Shown: piece after piece, positions 10,636 to 19,898 of the stretch | Position numbering within the stretch: position 1 is the first letter of the stretch | How the letters are laid out: each line of letters starts with the position of its first letter | Source: Rhizobium leguminosarum bv. viciae USDA 2370 | GTDB lineage: Bacteria > Pseudomonadota > Alphaproteobacteria > Rhizobiales > Rhizobiaceae | Assembly: GCF_002008365.1 (NCBI RefSeq) | Contig: NZ_MRDL01000007.1 | Span: 17,195-81,194, forward strand | Length of the DNA: 64,000 nt | Direction of reading: 5' to 3' | Notes under the pieces: model-generated | Told to the model about the DNA's origin: nothing | Database searches by the model: none | Seen by the model: the letters and a program-made list of their open reading frames with translations, nothing else | Made by a program: the position numbers and the translations under genes

Positions 10636-10684
10636 GAGCGACGAGTTTCCCCGCAGGGTGATAGCCAATTAGCCCTGCCGCTTG

Positions 10685-10725
10685 ACCCGGTGATCGGCTT
10701 TCCCAAGCCATCTCCGGGTTTTTTT
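10685..10725 (+). terminator. Rho-independent terminator after DUF1127 gene
   Basis: A two-part stem (acccgg with ccgggt outside, ggctt with aagcc inside) is followed by seven T. Confidence 0.85.
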
Positions 10726-10732
10726 ATGCCCT

Positions 10733-10830
10733 GTTGCGTCCTTTGTGCATCTTTCCAGACGCGCAAAGGACGCTGCAATATTATGGATTTGCGCGAATTC
10801 CTTTCCGAAAATCGATTCCGACTTTCGGGG
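10733..10830. repeat. RIME-type mosaic repeat, module C plus tcgatt palindrome
   Basis: The element contains gacgcgcaaaggacgctgcaa followed by tttccgaaaatcgattccga. These are the two modules also found at 33261-33367. It ends at the base next to the stop codon of the DUF937 gene. This copy is more diverged than the one at 33261: its palindrome arms no longer pair fully. Confidence 0.7.
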
Positions 10831-11697
10831 TTATTCGCTGGTCTCAGAGGAGGACTTCGGCCGATAGGTTTCGAAGATCGCTTCCAGGTTCCTCTGATAG
10901 TTCTTCTGCACCTCCAGCCCGCTGTCGAACATGGCGTTCAGCATTTCGGTGTAGCTGTCGGTATTGACCTTCGCCTCTTCCTTCGGCGCCTCCGGTGCCT
11001 TGGTCTTAGTCTGGGCCGCCGGCTGCTGGCCAAGCCCGCCCATCATCTCCTGGAAGGCCTTGGCGAAGGGATTGTCGAGGAAGGGGTTCGGCTGAGATGT
11101 CGCTTCCGGCTTCGGCACCGAAAACATCAACTGCATCGCCTGCGTGAAGGGATTGTCGAAGATGCCGGGCTCTGGGGCCGTCTTCGGCTTCGGCGCAGAG
11201 CCGGTGCTTTCCAGCCATTTCTGGATGGTCTCGTTCATCGCGGTGTTGACGAAGGGGTTGACCGGCGAGGCCATCTGGCCGGTCGTCTGCTTGAAGAGCC
11301 CGCCCATCAACGTATCGGCCAGCACTGGCAGCATGCGTTTGTAGATATCCTGGCCGATGCCGGTCATCTGTGCGGCCTGGGCGGCGACCGCGCGCGAAAC
11401 CTCCTTCGAGCCGAAGAGTTGGGCAAGGATGTTGTTGCCGTCGGAAATACCCTCCGGCGTGAAAGCCCGGCTCATATCCTCGAAATATCGCGCGTAATTG
11501 CCGGAGGAGACCGCCTGCATCAGTCCGACGAAATCATAGGGATTGCTGGTGCTGCGTTTCAGCCCGGCGGAAAAGGCCGGCATCAGCGCCGCCATCGCCT
11601 TCGTCGCCTGTTCCTGCGCGAGGTTGAACTGCCGGGCGATCGCCTCCATCGCCGCGCCGTTCTGCGCCTGCATCATCATGTCGAAGAGTGGCAGCAT
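10831..11697 (-). CDS. DUF937-domain protein with NPF-type repeats
   Basis: The 288-residue protein starts with the DUF937 pattern (LPLFDMMMQAQNGAAMEAIA, then QATKAMAALMPAFSAGLKR). The middle holds three similar blocks, NPFVNTAMNE, NPFTQAMQLM and NPFAKAFQEM, spaced 40-60 residues apart and separated by Pro/Lys/Ala-rich linkers. The tail SGLEVQKNYQRNLEAIFETY is a predicted amphipathic helix. DUF937 has no known function. There is no signal peptide or membrane segment. The start at MLPLF is chosen for domain fit, with GGAA upstream; an upstream ATG would add 27 polar residues. Confidence 0.8.
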   Translation of the reverse strand: MLPLFDMMMQAQNGAAMEAIARQFNLAQEQATKAMAALMPAFSAGLKRSTSNPYDFVGLMQAVSSGNYARYFEDMSRAFTPEGISDGNNILAQLFGSKEVSRAVAAQAAQMTGIGQDIYKRMLPVLADTLMGGLFKQTTGQMASPVNPFVNTAMNETIQKWLESTGSAPKPKTAPEPGIFDNPFTQAMQLMFSVPKPEATSQPNPFLDNPFAKAFQEMMGGLGQQPAAQTKTKAPEAPKEEAKVNTDSYTEMLNAMFDSGLEVQKNYQRNLEAIFETYRPKSSSETSE

Positions 11698-11899
11698 GGA
11701 AGTTCCTTTCCCCGGGTCGTGACGCGTTGTAACGCCACTATAACCGGAAATGGCAATGCGCAAACTGCTTTTTGCCATAAGAACTTAGGGAGGAATTTAT
11801 CGAGAGCATGCGACCAAGGCTCCAGCCGCCGGTCGGTGGAGCACCACGTTGCCGGCCTTCATTTCCGCCGCTCGGAGACAGTCGAAAATAGGGGCTGTC

Positions 11900-11936
11900 A
11901 GAGCAATTCCGGCAAAGCCGCAACCGCTTTGGGTCG
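11900..11936. repeat. Degenerate RIME-like fragment (module A related)
   Basis: The sequence agagcaattccggcaaag followed by aaccgctttgggtcgg resembles module A at 52585 but has lost the closing arm. It lies in the 242-bp gap between gshA and the DUF937 gene. The rest of that gap shows no gene or other recognisable signal. Confidence 0.4.
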
Positions 11937-11939
11937 GCC

Positions 11940-13313
11940 TCAGTACTGATAGTCCTCGAAGACCGGCTCCACGGAACCGTGCCAGCGGCCATGATAGAGC
12001 GAAAGCAGATCCTCGGCGAGCGTCGCCTTCTTGGCGAGCACCTCGTCGAGCGGCGCCAGGAAGATGCTCTCGTCCTGGCCTTCCCGGTTGAGCTTGCCGC
12101 GCGCCTTGAGACCGGCCCTTGATATGCCGACCACCTCGCGCGCCATGTCGAAGAGCGGATGTCCGCGAAATTGTGCCTTCAGCCCTTCGGCAGGAACGGC
12201 ATTGCGCAGGGCGCCGATCTCAGCAAAGCTCCAATCCTTCGTCAGCTCGTCGGCGGCCTCGAGTGCCGCATCGTCGTATAGCAGGCCGACCCAGAAGGCC
12301 GGCAGCGCACAGATGCGTCGCCACGGGCCGCCGTCGGCGCCGCGCATTTCGAGGAAACGCTTCAGCCGCACGTCGGGGAAAAGTGTCGAAAGATGGTTCG
12401 TCCAGTCACCCATCGTCGGCGCCGGATCGGCAACCTCACCCTTCAATGCGCCGTTCATGAACTGGCGGAAGGTGACATGGGTACAGTCGTGATAGTGGCC
12501 GTCGCGGACGATGAAATACATCGGCGCGTCGAGCGCCCATTCGGCATAGTCGCGGAAGCCGAAGTCGTCGCGGAAGGTGAAGTCGAGAAGGCCGGCGCGC
12601 CGGTTGTCGACGTCGCGCCAGATATCGCCGCGCCAGGAGAGCAGCCCGTTCGGCTTGCCCTCGGTGAAGGGCGAGGACGCAAACAGAGCGGTCGCCAGCG
12701 ACTGCAGCTTCATCGAGACGCGCATTTTCTGGCGCATGTCGGCTTCCGAGGAGAAGTCGAGGTTCACCTGGATCGTGCAGGTGCGGTACATCATGTCGAG
12801 ACCCTGGGTGCCGACCTTCGGCATATAGCGGGTCATGATCTCGTAGCGTGATTTCGGCATCTGCGGGGTTTCCGCATAGGTCCATTTCGGACTGCCGCCG
12901 ATGCCGAGGAAGCGGATACCCATCGGCTCGGCGATTTCGCGCAGCGTCGCCAGATGCTGGTTCGATTCCTTGCAGGTCTCGTGGATCGTCTCCAGCGGTG
13001 CGCCGGAGAGTTCGAACTGGCCGCCAGGCTCGATCGAGATCGCGCCCATGCCGTGCTGCTCGGCAAGGCCGATGATGTTGCCGCCGTCGGTGATCGGCTC
13101 CCAGCCGCTTTTTTTCTGCAGGCCGCTCAAAAGGGCCGAAATGCTGGCATCGCCGAAATAGGGAACCGGGCTGTTGTCGGCGCGGAAGAAGGCGAATTTC
13201 TCGTGTTCGGTGCCGATCCGGAAGCGCTCCCGCGGCTTGTTGCCCGCGGCGATATAATCGGTCAAATCCTGGACCGAAGAGAGCGGTGTCTGGTCGGTAG
13301 TGTCGCGGGCCAT
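11940..13313 (-). CDS. gshA: Glutamate-cysteine ligase (plant/alphaproteobacterial GCS2 type)
   Basis: This enzyme joins glutamate and cysteine with ATP, the first step of glutathione synthesis. The 457-residue length and motifs match the GCS2 type of plants and alphaproteobacteria rather than enterobacterial GshA: RFRIGTEHEKFAFF, SIEPGGQFELSGAPLETIH, MYRTCTIQVNLDFSSE and GRWHGSVEPVFEDYQY. In rhizobia glutathione is needed for stress tolerance and symbiosis. The gene follows rsmE on the same strand with a 147-bp gap, so it may have its own promoter, though I could not identify one convincingly. The start MARDTTDQTP gives the usual length. Confidence 0.95.
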   Translation of the reverse strand: MARDTTDQTPLSSVQDLTDYIAAGNKPRERFRIGTEHEKFAFFRADNSPVPYFGDASISALLSGLQKKSGWEPITDGGNIIGLAEQHGMGAISIEPGGQFELSGAPLETIHETCKESNQHLATLREIAEPMGIRFLGIGGSPKWTYAETPQMPKSRYEIMTRYMPKVGTQGLDMMYRTCTIQVNLDFSSEADMRQKMRVSMKLQSLATALFASSPFTEGKPNGLLSWRGDIWRDVDNRRAGLLDFTFRDDFGFRDYAEWALDAPMYFIVRDGHYHDCTHVTFRQFMNGALKGEVADPAPTMGDWTNHLSTLFPDVRLKRFLEMRGADGGPWRRICALPAFWVGLLYDDAALEAADELTKDWSFAEIGALRNAVPAEGLKAQFRGHPLFDMAREVVGISRAGLKARGKLNREGQDESIFLAPLDEVLAKKATLAEDLLSLYHGRWHGSVEPVFEDYQY

Positions 13314-13460
13314 GCGGGATACCTGTATTCAAAAAGGCGCCCAGGGGGCCGGGCAGTTGGAAGGGTGATTAGGACCCAAGCCACCCATGTTGCAAGTGAA
13401 ATTGTTTCAACGACGCATCAAAAAAATAACAGCGATTTCCATGTCAACCCGTTTTCGACC

Positions 13461-14198
13461 TTAGTTCCAGTCGCCGATCGCCGCCTGGACCACCGCCAAG
13501 GCCGCAACGGCCGCCGTATCGGCCCGCAGGATGCGCGGTCCGAGCGGAATGGCGGTGACGAAATCGAGGCTTCGAAGCCGCGCCCGTTCCTCTTCCGAAA
13601 AGCCGCCTTCCGGCCCGACGAGCAGAGCGAGATGTCTTTCCCTGATCGCTGACAGCACTGGCAGCGGGTTCTGCCCGGCATCGCCCTCGTCGCAATAGAT
13701 GATGCGGCGCTCGCTTGGCCAGCGGGCGAGCAGGTCGAGAAGTCTCACCGGCTCGGCCACATCGGGAATGCCGAGAATGCCGCATTGCTCAGCCGCTTCG
13801 ACGACATTGGCGCGCAGCTTGTCGAGACTGGTGATCTTGCCCTGGACGTGCTGGGTCATGACCGGCTGGAGCAGGCCCGCCCCCATTTCGACCGCCTTCT
13901 GCACGAGGTAATCCATGCGGCCGACCTTGAGCGGCGCAAAGAGATAATGCAGGTCGCAAGGCTGCGGCTGCGGCCGCGTCTCTTCGGTGGCCGTCAGCTG
14001 AATGCGTTTGCGCGTGGGGAAGGAGAGGCTAGCCTTCCACTCGCCGTCACGGCCGTTGAAGAGCAGGATCGCCCCACCTTCCTCCATCCTCAGCACATTG
14101 GCGAGATAGTTGAACTGATCGGCATTTGCCTCCACGATGGCACCGCTGGAAAGCGGCGCCTCGACGAAAAGCCGTTGCATACGGAAATTGGCGCGCAT
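13461..14198 (-). CDS. rsmE: 16S rRNA (uracil-1498-N3)-methyltransferase
   Basis: The enzyme methylates U1498 of 16S rRNA in the small subunit. The 245-residue protein has the N-terminal PUA-like start [10 protein letters not shown], the [14 protein letters not shown] loop and the C-terminal SPOUT trefoil-knot motif [16 protein letters not shown], both of which bind S-adenosylmethionine. A second ATG six codons in is an equally good start, because the family usually begins M-RLFV. It is between a PiT gene (16-base gap) and gshA, all on the minus strand. Confidence 0.93.
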   Translation of the reverse strand: MRANFRMQRLFVEAPLSSGAIVEANADQFNYLANVLRMEEGGAILLFNGRDGEWKASLSFPTRKRIQLTATEETRPQPQPCDLHYLFAPLKVGRMDYLVQKAVEMGAGLLQPVMTQHVQGKITSLDKLRANVVEAAEQCGILGIPDVAEPVRLLDLLARWPSERRIIYCDEGDAGQNPLPVLSAIRERHLALLVGPEGGFSEEERARLRSLDFVTAIPLGPRILRADTAAVAALAVVQAAIGDWN

Positions 14199-14214
14199 TC
14201 GAAAACTCGAGACC

Positions 14215-15711
14215 TCAGACGAAGAGCGCGAACATAACCCAATAAATCATTGCCGCAAGCGCTGCCGAAACCGGCACTGTAACGATCCAGGCGGCGACGA
14301 TCGTCATGAAATGCGAGCGGCGCACGAGATAGCGCCGTCGCGTCTCGTGGATATTAGGCTCCTCCGGCTCGTCGATATCAAAGCTCTCGGCCTTGCGCCT
14401 GATATAGGCAATGCGGCGCTTCGAATGGCGGGTGTACCATTCGCGAAAGAACCCGACGCCGAAGACCGAGCCGACGGCGATATGTGTGGTGCTGACCGGC
14501 AGGCCGAGCCAGGAGGCGACGATGACGGTAAAGGCGGTCGACAGCGCGACACAATAGGCCCGCATCGGATTGAGCTTCGTGATCTCCTCGCCGACCAGGC
14601 GGATGAGGCGAGGCCCGAAGAGCAGCAGGCCGACGGAGATGCCGAAGGCGCCGATCAGCATCACCCAGAGCGGCGGATGCCCGATGCCGCCGCCGCCAAT
14701 GCCGACCGAATGGACGATCGCCGACAGCGGCCCGACCGCGTTCGAAACGTCGTTTGCGCCATGCGCGAAGGACAGCAGCGCCGCAGAGCCGATGAGCGGC
14801 AGCCGAAACAGCGTCCGCAACGAGCTATTGCGGTTTTCGAGAGCCCGCGCTTGGGCGAGAACGAGTGGTCGGGCGGCAAGCCAGCTTACCAGCCCGATGC
14901 CGATCCCGATGAAGAGGACGGTCAGCGGCGGGAACCTGCCCGGGGGCGACAGCTGCAGCACCATGTAGGCCATGAAGCCGCCGGCCATCACCGCGACCAG
15001 CACCGGCACCCAGCGTTGCGCCGCCGCGACCTTGTCATCGCGATAGATAATGAGGGTCTTGACGAGATAAAGCAGCCCGGCTGCAATCAGCCCGCCGATC
15101 AGCGGCGAGGTGATCCAGCTCGAGGTGATTTCCAGCATCACCTGCCAGTTCACCGGCTCCGGCCCGACCGCTGAGATGCCGGCCCCGATCACCGCGCCGA
15201 CGATCGCATGGGTAGTGGAAACCGGCGCATTCATCCAGGTTGCGAGGTTGATCCAGAGGGCCGCCGCCATCAGCGCCGCCATCATGATCCAGCCAAGCAG
15301 CACCGGCGACACCTGGACGGCGTCGACGATGTTTGCGGAAATCGTCTTGACGACCTCGCCGCCGGCGACCGTGGCGCCAAGAACTTCGAAAATCGCAGCG
15401 ATGACCAGTGCCTGGCCCATCGTCATGGCACGCGCGCCGACGGCGGCACCAACGTTGTTGGTCACGTCATTGGCGCCGATGTTCATCGCCATGTAGCCGG
15501 CAAGGGCCGCCGCTGCCACGACGAGCATCGCTCCCGGCCGGTCGAACACATAGACGCCAGCAAAGAGCATGGCGAGACCGACGAAAATCAATCCGAGGCC
15601 AGGCGCCACCAGCCGTCGCAAAACATGCTTCGCCACGTCCTCGGCATGGGTGATCTTGTCGAGGTCCTTGTCGAGCGTACGTTTCGTGAGGACTGCGGGA
15701 CGTGGCGGCAT
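14215..15711 (-). CDS. Inorganic phosphate transporter, PiT family
   Basis: The 498-residue membrane protein has the internal duplication typical of PiT/PHO4 carriers: [19 protein letters not shown] in the N-terminal half and [15 protein letters not shown] in the C-terminal half. It also has the paired PVSTTH motifs ([12 protein letters not shown] and [12 protein letters not shown]). About ten membrane segments surround a central cytoplasmic loop. It imports phosphate, often as a metal-phosphate complex, with protons. It is probably the first gene of a pit-rsmE(-gshA) transcription unit. I leave the symbol blank because several pit paralogues are common in rhizobia. Confidence 0.92.
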   Translation of the reverse strand: MPPRPAVLTKRTLDKDLDKITHAEDVAKHVLRRLVAPGLGLIFVGLAMLFAGVYVFDRPGAMLVVAAAALAGYMAMNIGANDVTNNVGAAVGARAMTMGQALVIAAIFEVLGATVAGGEVVKTISANIVDAVQVSPVLLGWIMMAALMAAALWINLATWMNAPVSTTHAIVGAVIGAGISAVGPEPVNWQVMLEITSSWITSPLIGGLIAAGLLYLVKTLIIYRDDKVAAAQRWVPVLVAVMAGGFMAYMVLQLSPPGRFPPLTVLFIGIGIGLVSWLAARPLVLAQARALENRNSSLRTLFRLPLIGSAALLSFAHGANDVSNAVGPLSAIVHSVGIGGGGIGHPPLWVMLIGAFGISVGLLLFGPRLIRLVGEEITKLNPMRAYCVALSTAFTVIVASWLGLPVSTTHIAVGSVFGVGFFREWYTRHSKRRIAYIRRKAESFDIDEPEEPNIHETRRRYLVRRSHFMTIVAAWIVTVPVSAALAAMIYWVMFALFV

Positions 15712-15773
15712 TCTTTTTCCTGAGGATGACTCTGCTTCTACCCTGCTTTCCTAGCAGTGCAAGATGGCAGGAT

Positions 15774-16304
15774 TCATTCCGCCGGAATTTGCTTTGCCGC
15801 TCCGGCCGAAAGCCGGTCGGTCATCGTCCGCTTGAAGGCGAGCAAGAGGTGCCGGAGCTCCGGTTCACGCACACGCCCGGCCGCCTCGTCGAACGAGACC
15901 CATTCAATGCGGCGCTCGCCTTTTTCCTTGAAGTTCTTTGCCATGTCGGTGACTTCGAGCGCATAGACCTGCACCTTGCAGATCACCTGTACCCCGTCGC
16001 GCAGCACCTTCGAATAACTGTAGGCGCCAAGCGTTTCCGTTTCGACCACGCCGCGGACGCCGGCTTCCTCGAAGGCCTCCTGCATCGCGACCTCATGGGC
16101 GCATTTGCGCGTCATCGGCCAGCCCTTGGGAATGACCCAGCGGCCGGTGTCGCGGCTCGTCATCAACAGCACCTCGACCTCGCCGCTCTTCTTCTTTACC
16201 CGGTAGCAGAGCGCACCATATTGCTGTCGCGGCGGGCGCCGGAACATCAGTTGCACATCGGAAGCCAGTCGGGCGAAAAGAGTCAATGGTCGGGTCACCT
16301 TCAC
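15774..16304 (-). CDS. Nudix hydrolase
   Basis: The 176-residue protein carries a Nudix box, GWPMTRKCAHEVAMQEAFEE followed by AGV. The catalytic EE pair is intact, but the usual Glu after Gx5 is Lys and the usual Arg before Glu is Gln. This pattern is common in a rhizobial subgroup that resembles diphosphoinositol-polyphosphate hydrolases, so it is probably an active relative with altered metal binding. The preceding WVIPKG fits that group. The substrate is unknown. It is divergent from a LysR gene across a 249-bp gap. Confidence 0.85.
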   Translation of the reverse strand: MKVTRPLTLFARLASDVQLMFRRPPRQQYGALCYRVKKKSGEVEVLLMTSRDTGRWVIPKGWPMTRKCAHEVAMQEAFEEAGVRGVVETETLGAYSYSKVLRDGVQVICKVQVYALEVTDMAKNFKEKGERRIEWVSFDEAAGRVREPELRHLLLAFKRTMTDRLSAGAAKQIPAE

Positions 16305-16325
16305 AGTCGTCGTTAGGAATCACTC

Positions 16326-16337
16326 ATATACGTATAT
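16326..16337. promoter_or_regulatory. Perfect 12-base palindrome between Nudix and LysR genes
   Basis: atatacgtatat is fully self-complementary and AT-rich, 22 bases upstream of the Nudix start. It could be a regulator site or part of the Nudix promoter. No gene lies in this 249-bp gap. Confidence 0.3.
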
Positions 16338-16553
16338 CACGGAAAGCTTACGCAATTCAAAAAGGCGCAGCACGACTCGAAACGCGATTTGATCGCCGTT
16401 CATAGGGGAAATCGAGGTGGGACAGGTTCGGAAAATCCGTCACACCCTGTCTCGAATGCGTCACATTGCACAGCTGTACAATATGGCGTGATCTTGCCTT
16501 TCGTTCAATGGCGAGATTTAGTGATCCACTATGATCTGGTGAATGTCGTCCTC

Positions 16554-17432
16554 ATGCGTCTTCCATCGCTCAATGCCATCCGCGCCTTCGAGGCCGTCTG
16601 CCGTCATGGCAGTATTCTGAAGGCTGCCGAAGAGCTGAATGTGGTGCGCGGCGCCGTACGCCAGCAGATCGCCACGCTGGAGAACCACTTCGGCCGCAAG
16701 CTCTTCACACGTGACGGCCGCAGGCTCGTCCCGACCCTGCAGGCTCGGGCTTTTGCCGAAGCTTCGGCTGCGGCTTTCGACATCCTGCAGCGTGCTGCTT
16801 TTGAGCTCGAAGGGACCGCGGCGAACCGCATCCGTCTCGGCGTGCCCTCCGCCTTCGCAGTCTGGTGGCTGATGCCGCGTGTCGCAGCGATGCAGGCAAG
16901 TCTCGGCGACGCGGCGGTCGACATCGTGCCGATGACCATCGTCGAACCGTTGCAGATGCACCCAGAATTGGACGCTGTGATCATGGGCGGTGAATATCGT
17001 CCGGCCGCGGGCATCACCGCCCTGCGATTCATGGAGGACGAGTTCGGCCCGGTCGCCACGCCTTCGCTTGCCGCGACACTATCGCGCGACCCGGTGGCGA
17101 TGGGCGCGCTGACGATGCTCGCCAGCCGCAGCGTTCCGAAGCTCTGGGACGAATGGTTTGCCGAAAGCGGCACGCCGCCGGTCGTCTTTTCCCGCGCCCA
17201 AGAATTCGAGGATCTGCTGCTGGCCCTGGCTGCCGCCCGCTCCGGGCTTGGCATCGCACTTGCCCCGCGTGCCTCGATCGAGGACGATCTCAAGCGCGGG
17301 CATCTGGTCGCGCCCTACGGCTTCATTTCCCGGCCATCGGGTTACAGCTTCTGCTGCCGCATGCCGGATGCGAAACGGCCAGCCTTCGCGGCCCTGTCCG
17401 GTTGGCTGCTTCGCTGCGGGACACCGGCCTGA
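16554..17432 (+). CDS. LysR-family transcriptional regulator (GcvA-like)
   Basis: The 292-residue protein begins MRLPSLNAIRAFEAVCRHGS, the GcvA/AmpR-like style of LysR N-terminus, with the helix-turn-helix AAEELNVVRGAVRQQIATLE. The effector domain follows from about residue 90 (IRLGVPSAFAVWWLMP). The start is chosen at this ATG because upstream in-frame residues have no family similarity. The S-adenosylhomocysteinase-like gene starts 152 bases downstream on the same strand, separated by a palindromic repeat, and is a natural candidate target. Confidence 0.9.
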   Translation: MRLPSLNAIRAFEAVCRHGSILKAAEELNVVRGAVRQQIATLENHFGRKLFTRDGRRLVPTLQARAFAEASAAAFDILQRAAFELEGTAANRIRLGVPSAFAVWWLMPRVAAMQASLGDAAVDIVPMTIVEPLQMHPELDAVIMGGEYRPAAGITALRFMEDEFGPVATPSLAATLSRDPVAMGALTMLASRSVPKLWDEWFAESGTPPVVFSRAQEFEDLLLALAAARSGLGIALAPRASIEDDLKRGHLVAPYGFISRPSGYSFCCRMPDAKRPAFAALSGWLLRCGTPA

Positions 17433-17493
17433 AAGAGCAGATTTTCTGCCCCTTCGCCAGAATTACTTCCATATCGGCCGCCTCGTCGCTCCG

Positions 17494-17543
17494 CTAAAGC
17501 AATTCCAGCAAAAGTGTGCAGCGGTTTTGCGTCCGGAATTGCG
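17494..17543. repeat. RIME-type palindromic repeat, module A
   Basis: aaagcaattccagc, then aaaagtgtgcagcggttttg, then ccggaattgcg. The arms gcaattcc and ggaattgc pair perfectly. Close copies lie at 52585 and 60644. It sits between the LysR gene and the SAH-hydrolase-like gene, 41 bases before the latter's start, so it may form part of that mRNA leader. Confidence 0.75.
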
Positions 17544-17584
17544 CAAACCCCAGAAACCGCACGAACACGGAATTGGGAAGAGAG

Positions 17585-18745
17585 ATGATTGAAAAGAGCG
17601 CAACCCGCATCGACTGGATCGGCAACAGCTGCAGGCTGCTCAAGGCGACGGCCGCCGAATTCGAGCGGACGCGTCCTTTCGAGGGCCTGTCGATCGGCAC
17701 CGGCATTCATCTGGAGCCGAAGACGGTGGCGCTGTTGACGACGCTTCGCGCCGGCGGCGCGCGTCTTGTCTGCACCGGCAATCTCAACAGCACCCAGCCT
17801 TCGACAGTCGAGTTCCTGCGCTCGCAGGGCATCACGGTTTTCGCGACGCAGACGACGGATCCGGCCGCTCACCATCAGAACCTCGAAGCGGTCATTGCCG
17901 AAAAGCCGGATCTGCTGCTCGACAATGGCGGTGATCTCTTCGCCATCGCGGCGGAAAAACTCTACGCCAATCTCCGCGGCGGCACCGAGGAGACCACCTC
18001 GGGCCGTACGCGCCTGCTGCCGCTGCGCGCGCGGCTGAACATGCCGATCCTCGTCATCAACGACAGCCCGATCAAACAATTCGCCGAAAACAGGCATGCC
18101 GTCGGCCAGAGCCTGTTCGAAAGCTATCTGCGCTTCACCAACCGCTCCACCAACGGCAAACGCGTGACGGTGTTCGGCTACGGTGCTTGCGGCAAGGGCA
18201 CGGCCACCTGTTTCCGCAATGCCTTTTCAACCGTCAGTGTCGTCGATATCAATCCGGTGACGACGCTCGAAGCCCATCTCGATGGTTTCGTCACGCCGCT
18301 GCGCAATGCAGCGATCCGCTCGGCCGATATCATCGTCACCGTCACAGGTTTTGCCGGCATCGTGACGGCAGCCGACCTGCCGCTCGTCAAGGACGGCGCG
18401 ATCCTGATGAATGGCGGCCATTTCCCGCATGAGATCGATGTCGAAGCCTTCCGTCGCCATCCCGATGTCACCGGCACCGACCGCTACGAGGCCGATCATA
18501 TCGAGACCTTCCATCTGAGCGACGGCCGCTCCTTCCATGTGCTGGGCGGCGGTCACATGACCAATCTCGCCGGTCCTCGGCCGCTCGGCAATACGGTCGA
18601 GTCGATGGATCTCGGCTTCACCCTTCAGGCCCGCTGTCTGGAACGTATCGCCAGGGGCGAAGCCGGTCCCCAATCCTGCCTCGTGCCTGTGCCCGCCGAT
18701 ATTGATGCGTTGGTAGCAAACGCCTATCTCGATCTGGCGCGCTAA
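17585..18745 (+). CDS. S-adenosylhomocysteine-hydrolase-like NAD-binding protein (divergent, short)
   Basis: The 386-residue protein is an AhcY homologue but shorter than the usual 430-470. Conserved features: GIHLEPKT (equivalent of the active-site His loop), NLNSTQ, GGTEETTSG, VINDSPIK with the catalytic Lys position, and the NAD-binding GYGACGKGTA. Differences: the DDGGDL motif reads DNGGDL, the K-F-D-N motif after the Lys is Q-F-A-E-N, the STQDHAAA loop is STQPSTVE, and the C-terminal KPDHYRY tail, which completes the NAD site of the partner subunit, is absent. True AhcY splits SAH into adenosine and homocysteine. This one may use a different thioether nucleoside or have regulatory activity. 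A LysR gene lies directly upstream. The start MIEKSATR is preceded by GGAAGAGAG. Confidence 0.75.
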   Translation: MIEKSATRIDWIGNSCRLLKATAAEFERTRPFEGLSIGTGIHLEPKTVALLTTLRAGGARLVCTGNLNSTQPSTVEFLRSQGITVFATQTTDPAAHHQNLEAVIAEKPDLLLDNGGDLFAIAAEKLYANLRGGTEETTSGRTRLLPLRARLNMPILVINDSPIKQFAENRHAVGQSLFESYLRFTNRSTNGKRVTVFGYGACGKGTATCFRNAFSTVSVVDINPVTTLEAHLDGFVTPLRNAAIRSADIIVTVTGFAGIVTAADLPLVKDGAILMNGGHFPHEIDVEAFRRHPDVTGTDRYEADHIETFHLSDGRSFHVLGGGHMTNLAGPRPLGNTVESMDLGFTLQARCLERIARGEAGPQSCLVPVPADIDALVANAYLDLAR

Positions 18746-18764
18746 TTCTGCCGACGGATTGAGA

Positions 18765-19760
18765 TCAGTCGATCTCGACGACGAGCTTCCCGTCTGCCTG
18801 CCGGTCTTCGATCAGCCGATGTGCCTCATCTGTATCGGCAAGGGTGAAGCGGCGCGGGTCGAGCTTCGGCATCACCTTGCGGGCTTCGACGAGCTTCGTC
18901 ATCTCCCGCATGATCTCACCATGATGGGCGCGTCCTTCGCCGGTCAGAAGCGGCAGCAGCGTGAAGACGCCGGAATAGGTGGCGGCCTTGAAGGACAGCG
19001 GCGCCAGCGCATGGCTTCCCCAGCCAAGGCAGCTCACAACGTGGCCAAACTGGCTGACGGCTCGGAATGCCGTATCGAGCCCCTGGCCGCCGACCGTATC
19101 GTAGACCAGATCGAAACCCTTGCCGCCGGTGTGTCTTGCGACATAGGTTTCAACCGTTTCCGCGTCACGATCGATCGGCGTTGCGCCAAGGCCGGTGAGA
19201 TAATCCGTTTTCGAAGCGCCGTCGACCACATAGACCGCGGCTCCGGCAGCCTTGGCGATCTGTGCGACGATATGGCCGACACCGCCGCCGCCAATCACAA
19301 GAACCTTCTGGCCGGCCTTGACCCCGGCGCGGTCGACCAACCCTTCCCAGGCGGTAATTGAGATCAGCGGCAGGGCGGCTGCCTCGCGCATCGACAGGTT
19401 TTGCGGCTTCAGCGCCAGCAGACCGGCGTCGACAGCTGCAAATTCGGCAAGCGATCCCTGAATGCCGCCGACCCCGCCGGTCATGCCGTAGACCGAGTCG
19501 CTGCGGCGGAAACCGCTGACGCCAGTTCCGATCTCTTCGACGACACCGGCCATATCGATGCCGACAATGGCGGGAAGCGGATGGCGGGCATGGGCCGCGT
19601 TGCCGGCCCGGATCTTGAGATCGAGCGGATTGACGCCGCTTGCCTTAATGCGCACCAGAACCTGGCCTTCGCCGGGCACCGGCTTTGCAATATCGGCGAT
19701 GCGCAATGGCGAATTCGGCATTTGCGCCAGGAGCGCTTTCATCGTTGATTCTACAGGCAT
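18765..19760 (-). CDS. Zinc-free MDR alcohol dehydrogenase / NADPH:quinone reductase-like protein
   Basis: The 331-residue protein has the MDR layout: a GroES-like N-terminal domain (GQVLVRIKASGVNPLDLKIR) and a Rossmann domain with VLVIGGGGVGHIVAQIAKAA. The structural and catalytic zinc Cys residues are missing, which places it in the quinone oxidoreductase group. It would reduce quinones or enones with NADPH in the cytoplasm. The first ATG is preferred because AAGGAG lies six bases upstream of it. A LysR gene lies divergently, but that gene is frameshifted in this sequence, so regulation of this enzyme may be lost. Confidence 0.9.
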   Translation of the reverse strand: MPVESTMKALLAQMPNSPLRIADIAKPVPGEGQVLVRIKASGVNPLDLKIRAGNAAHARHPLPAIVGIDMAGVVEEIGTGVSGFRRSDSVYGMTGGVGGIQGSLAEFAAVDAGLLALKPQNLSMREAAALPLISITAWEGLVDRAGVKAGQKVLVIGGGGVGHIVAQIAKAAGAAVYVVDGASKTDYLTGLGATPIDRDAETVETYVARHTGGKGFDLVYDTVGGQGLDTAFRAVSQFGHVVSCLGWGSHALAPLSFKAATYSGVFTLLPLLTGEGRAHHGEIMREMTKLVEARKVMPKLDPRRFTLADTDEAHRLIEDRQADGKLVVEID

Positions 19761-19898
19761 GGAACTCTCCTTCGTTCGCGGTGCGGCGTCTGCAGGGGCA
19801 CCGCAATTGGCGTGGAAGAAAGATGGTTCATTGAAACGCGAATGAAAATGAAAGATAACGACTGAAGCCCATGCATTTTTGTTTGACGGATGCGAGCG

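Noticed and set aside
13419..13447. TTGACA-like -35 upstream of gshA as a promoter
   Set aside because: A matching -10 is not present at 16-18 bases; the sequence there is a T run on the minus strand.
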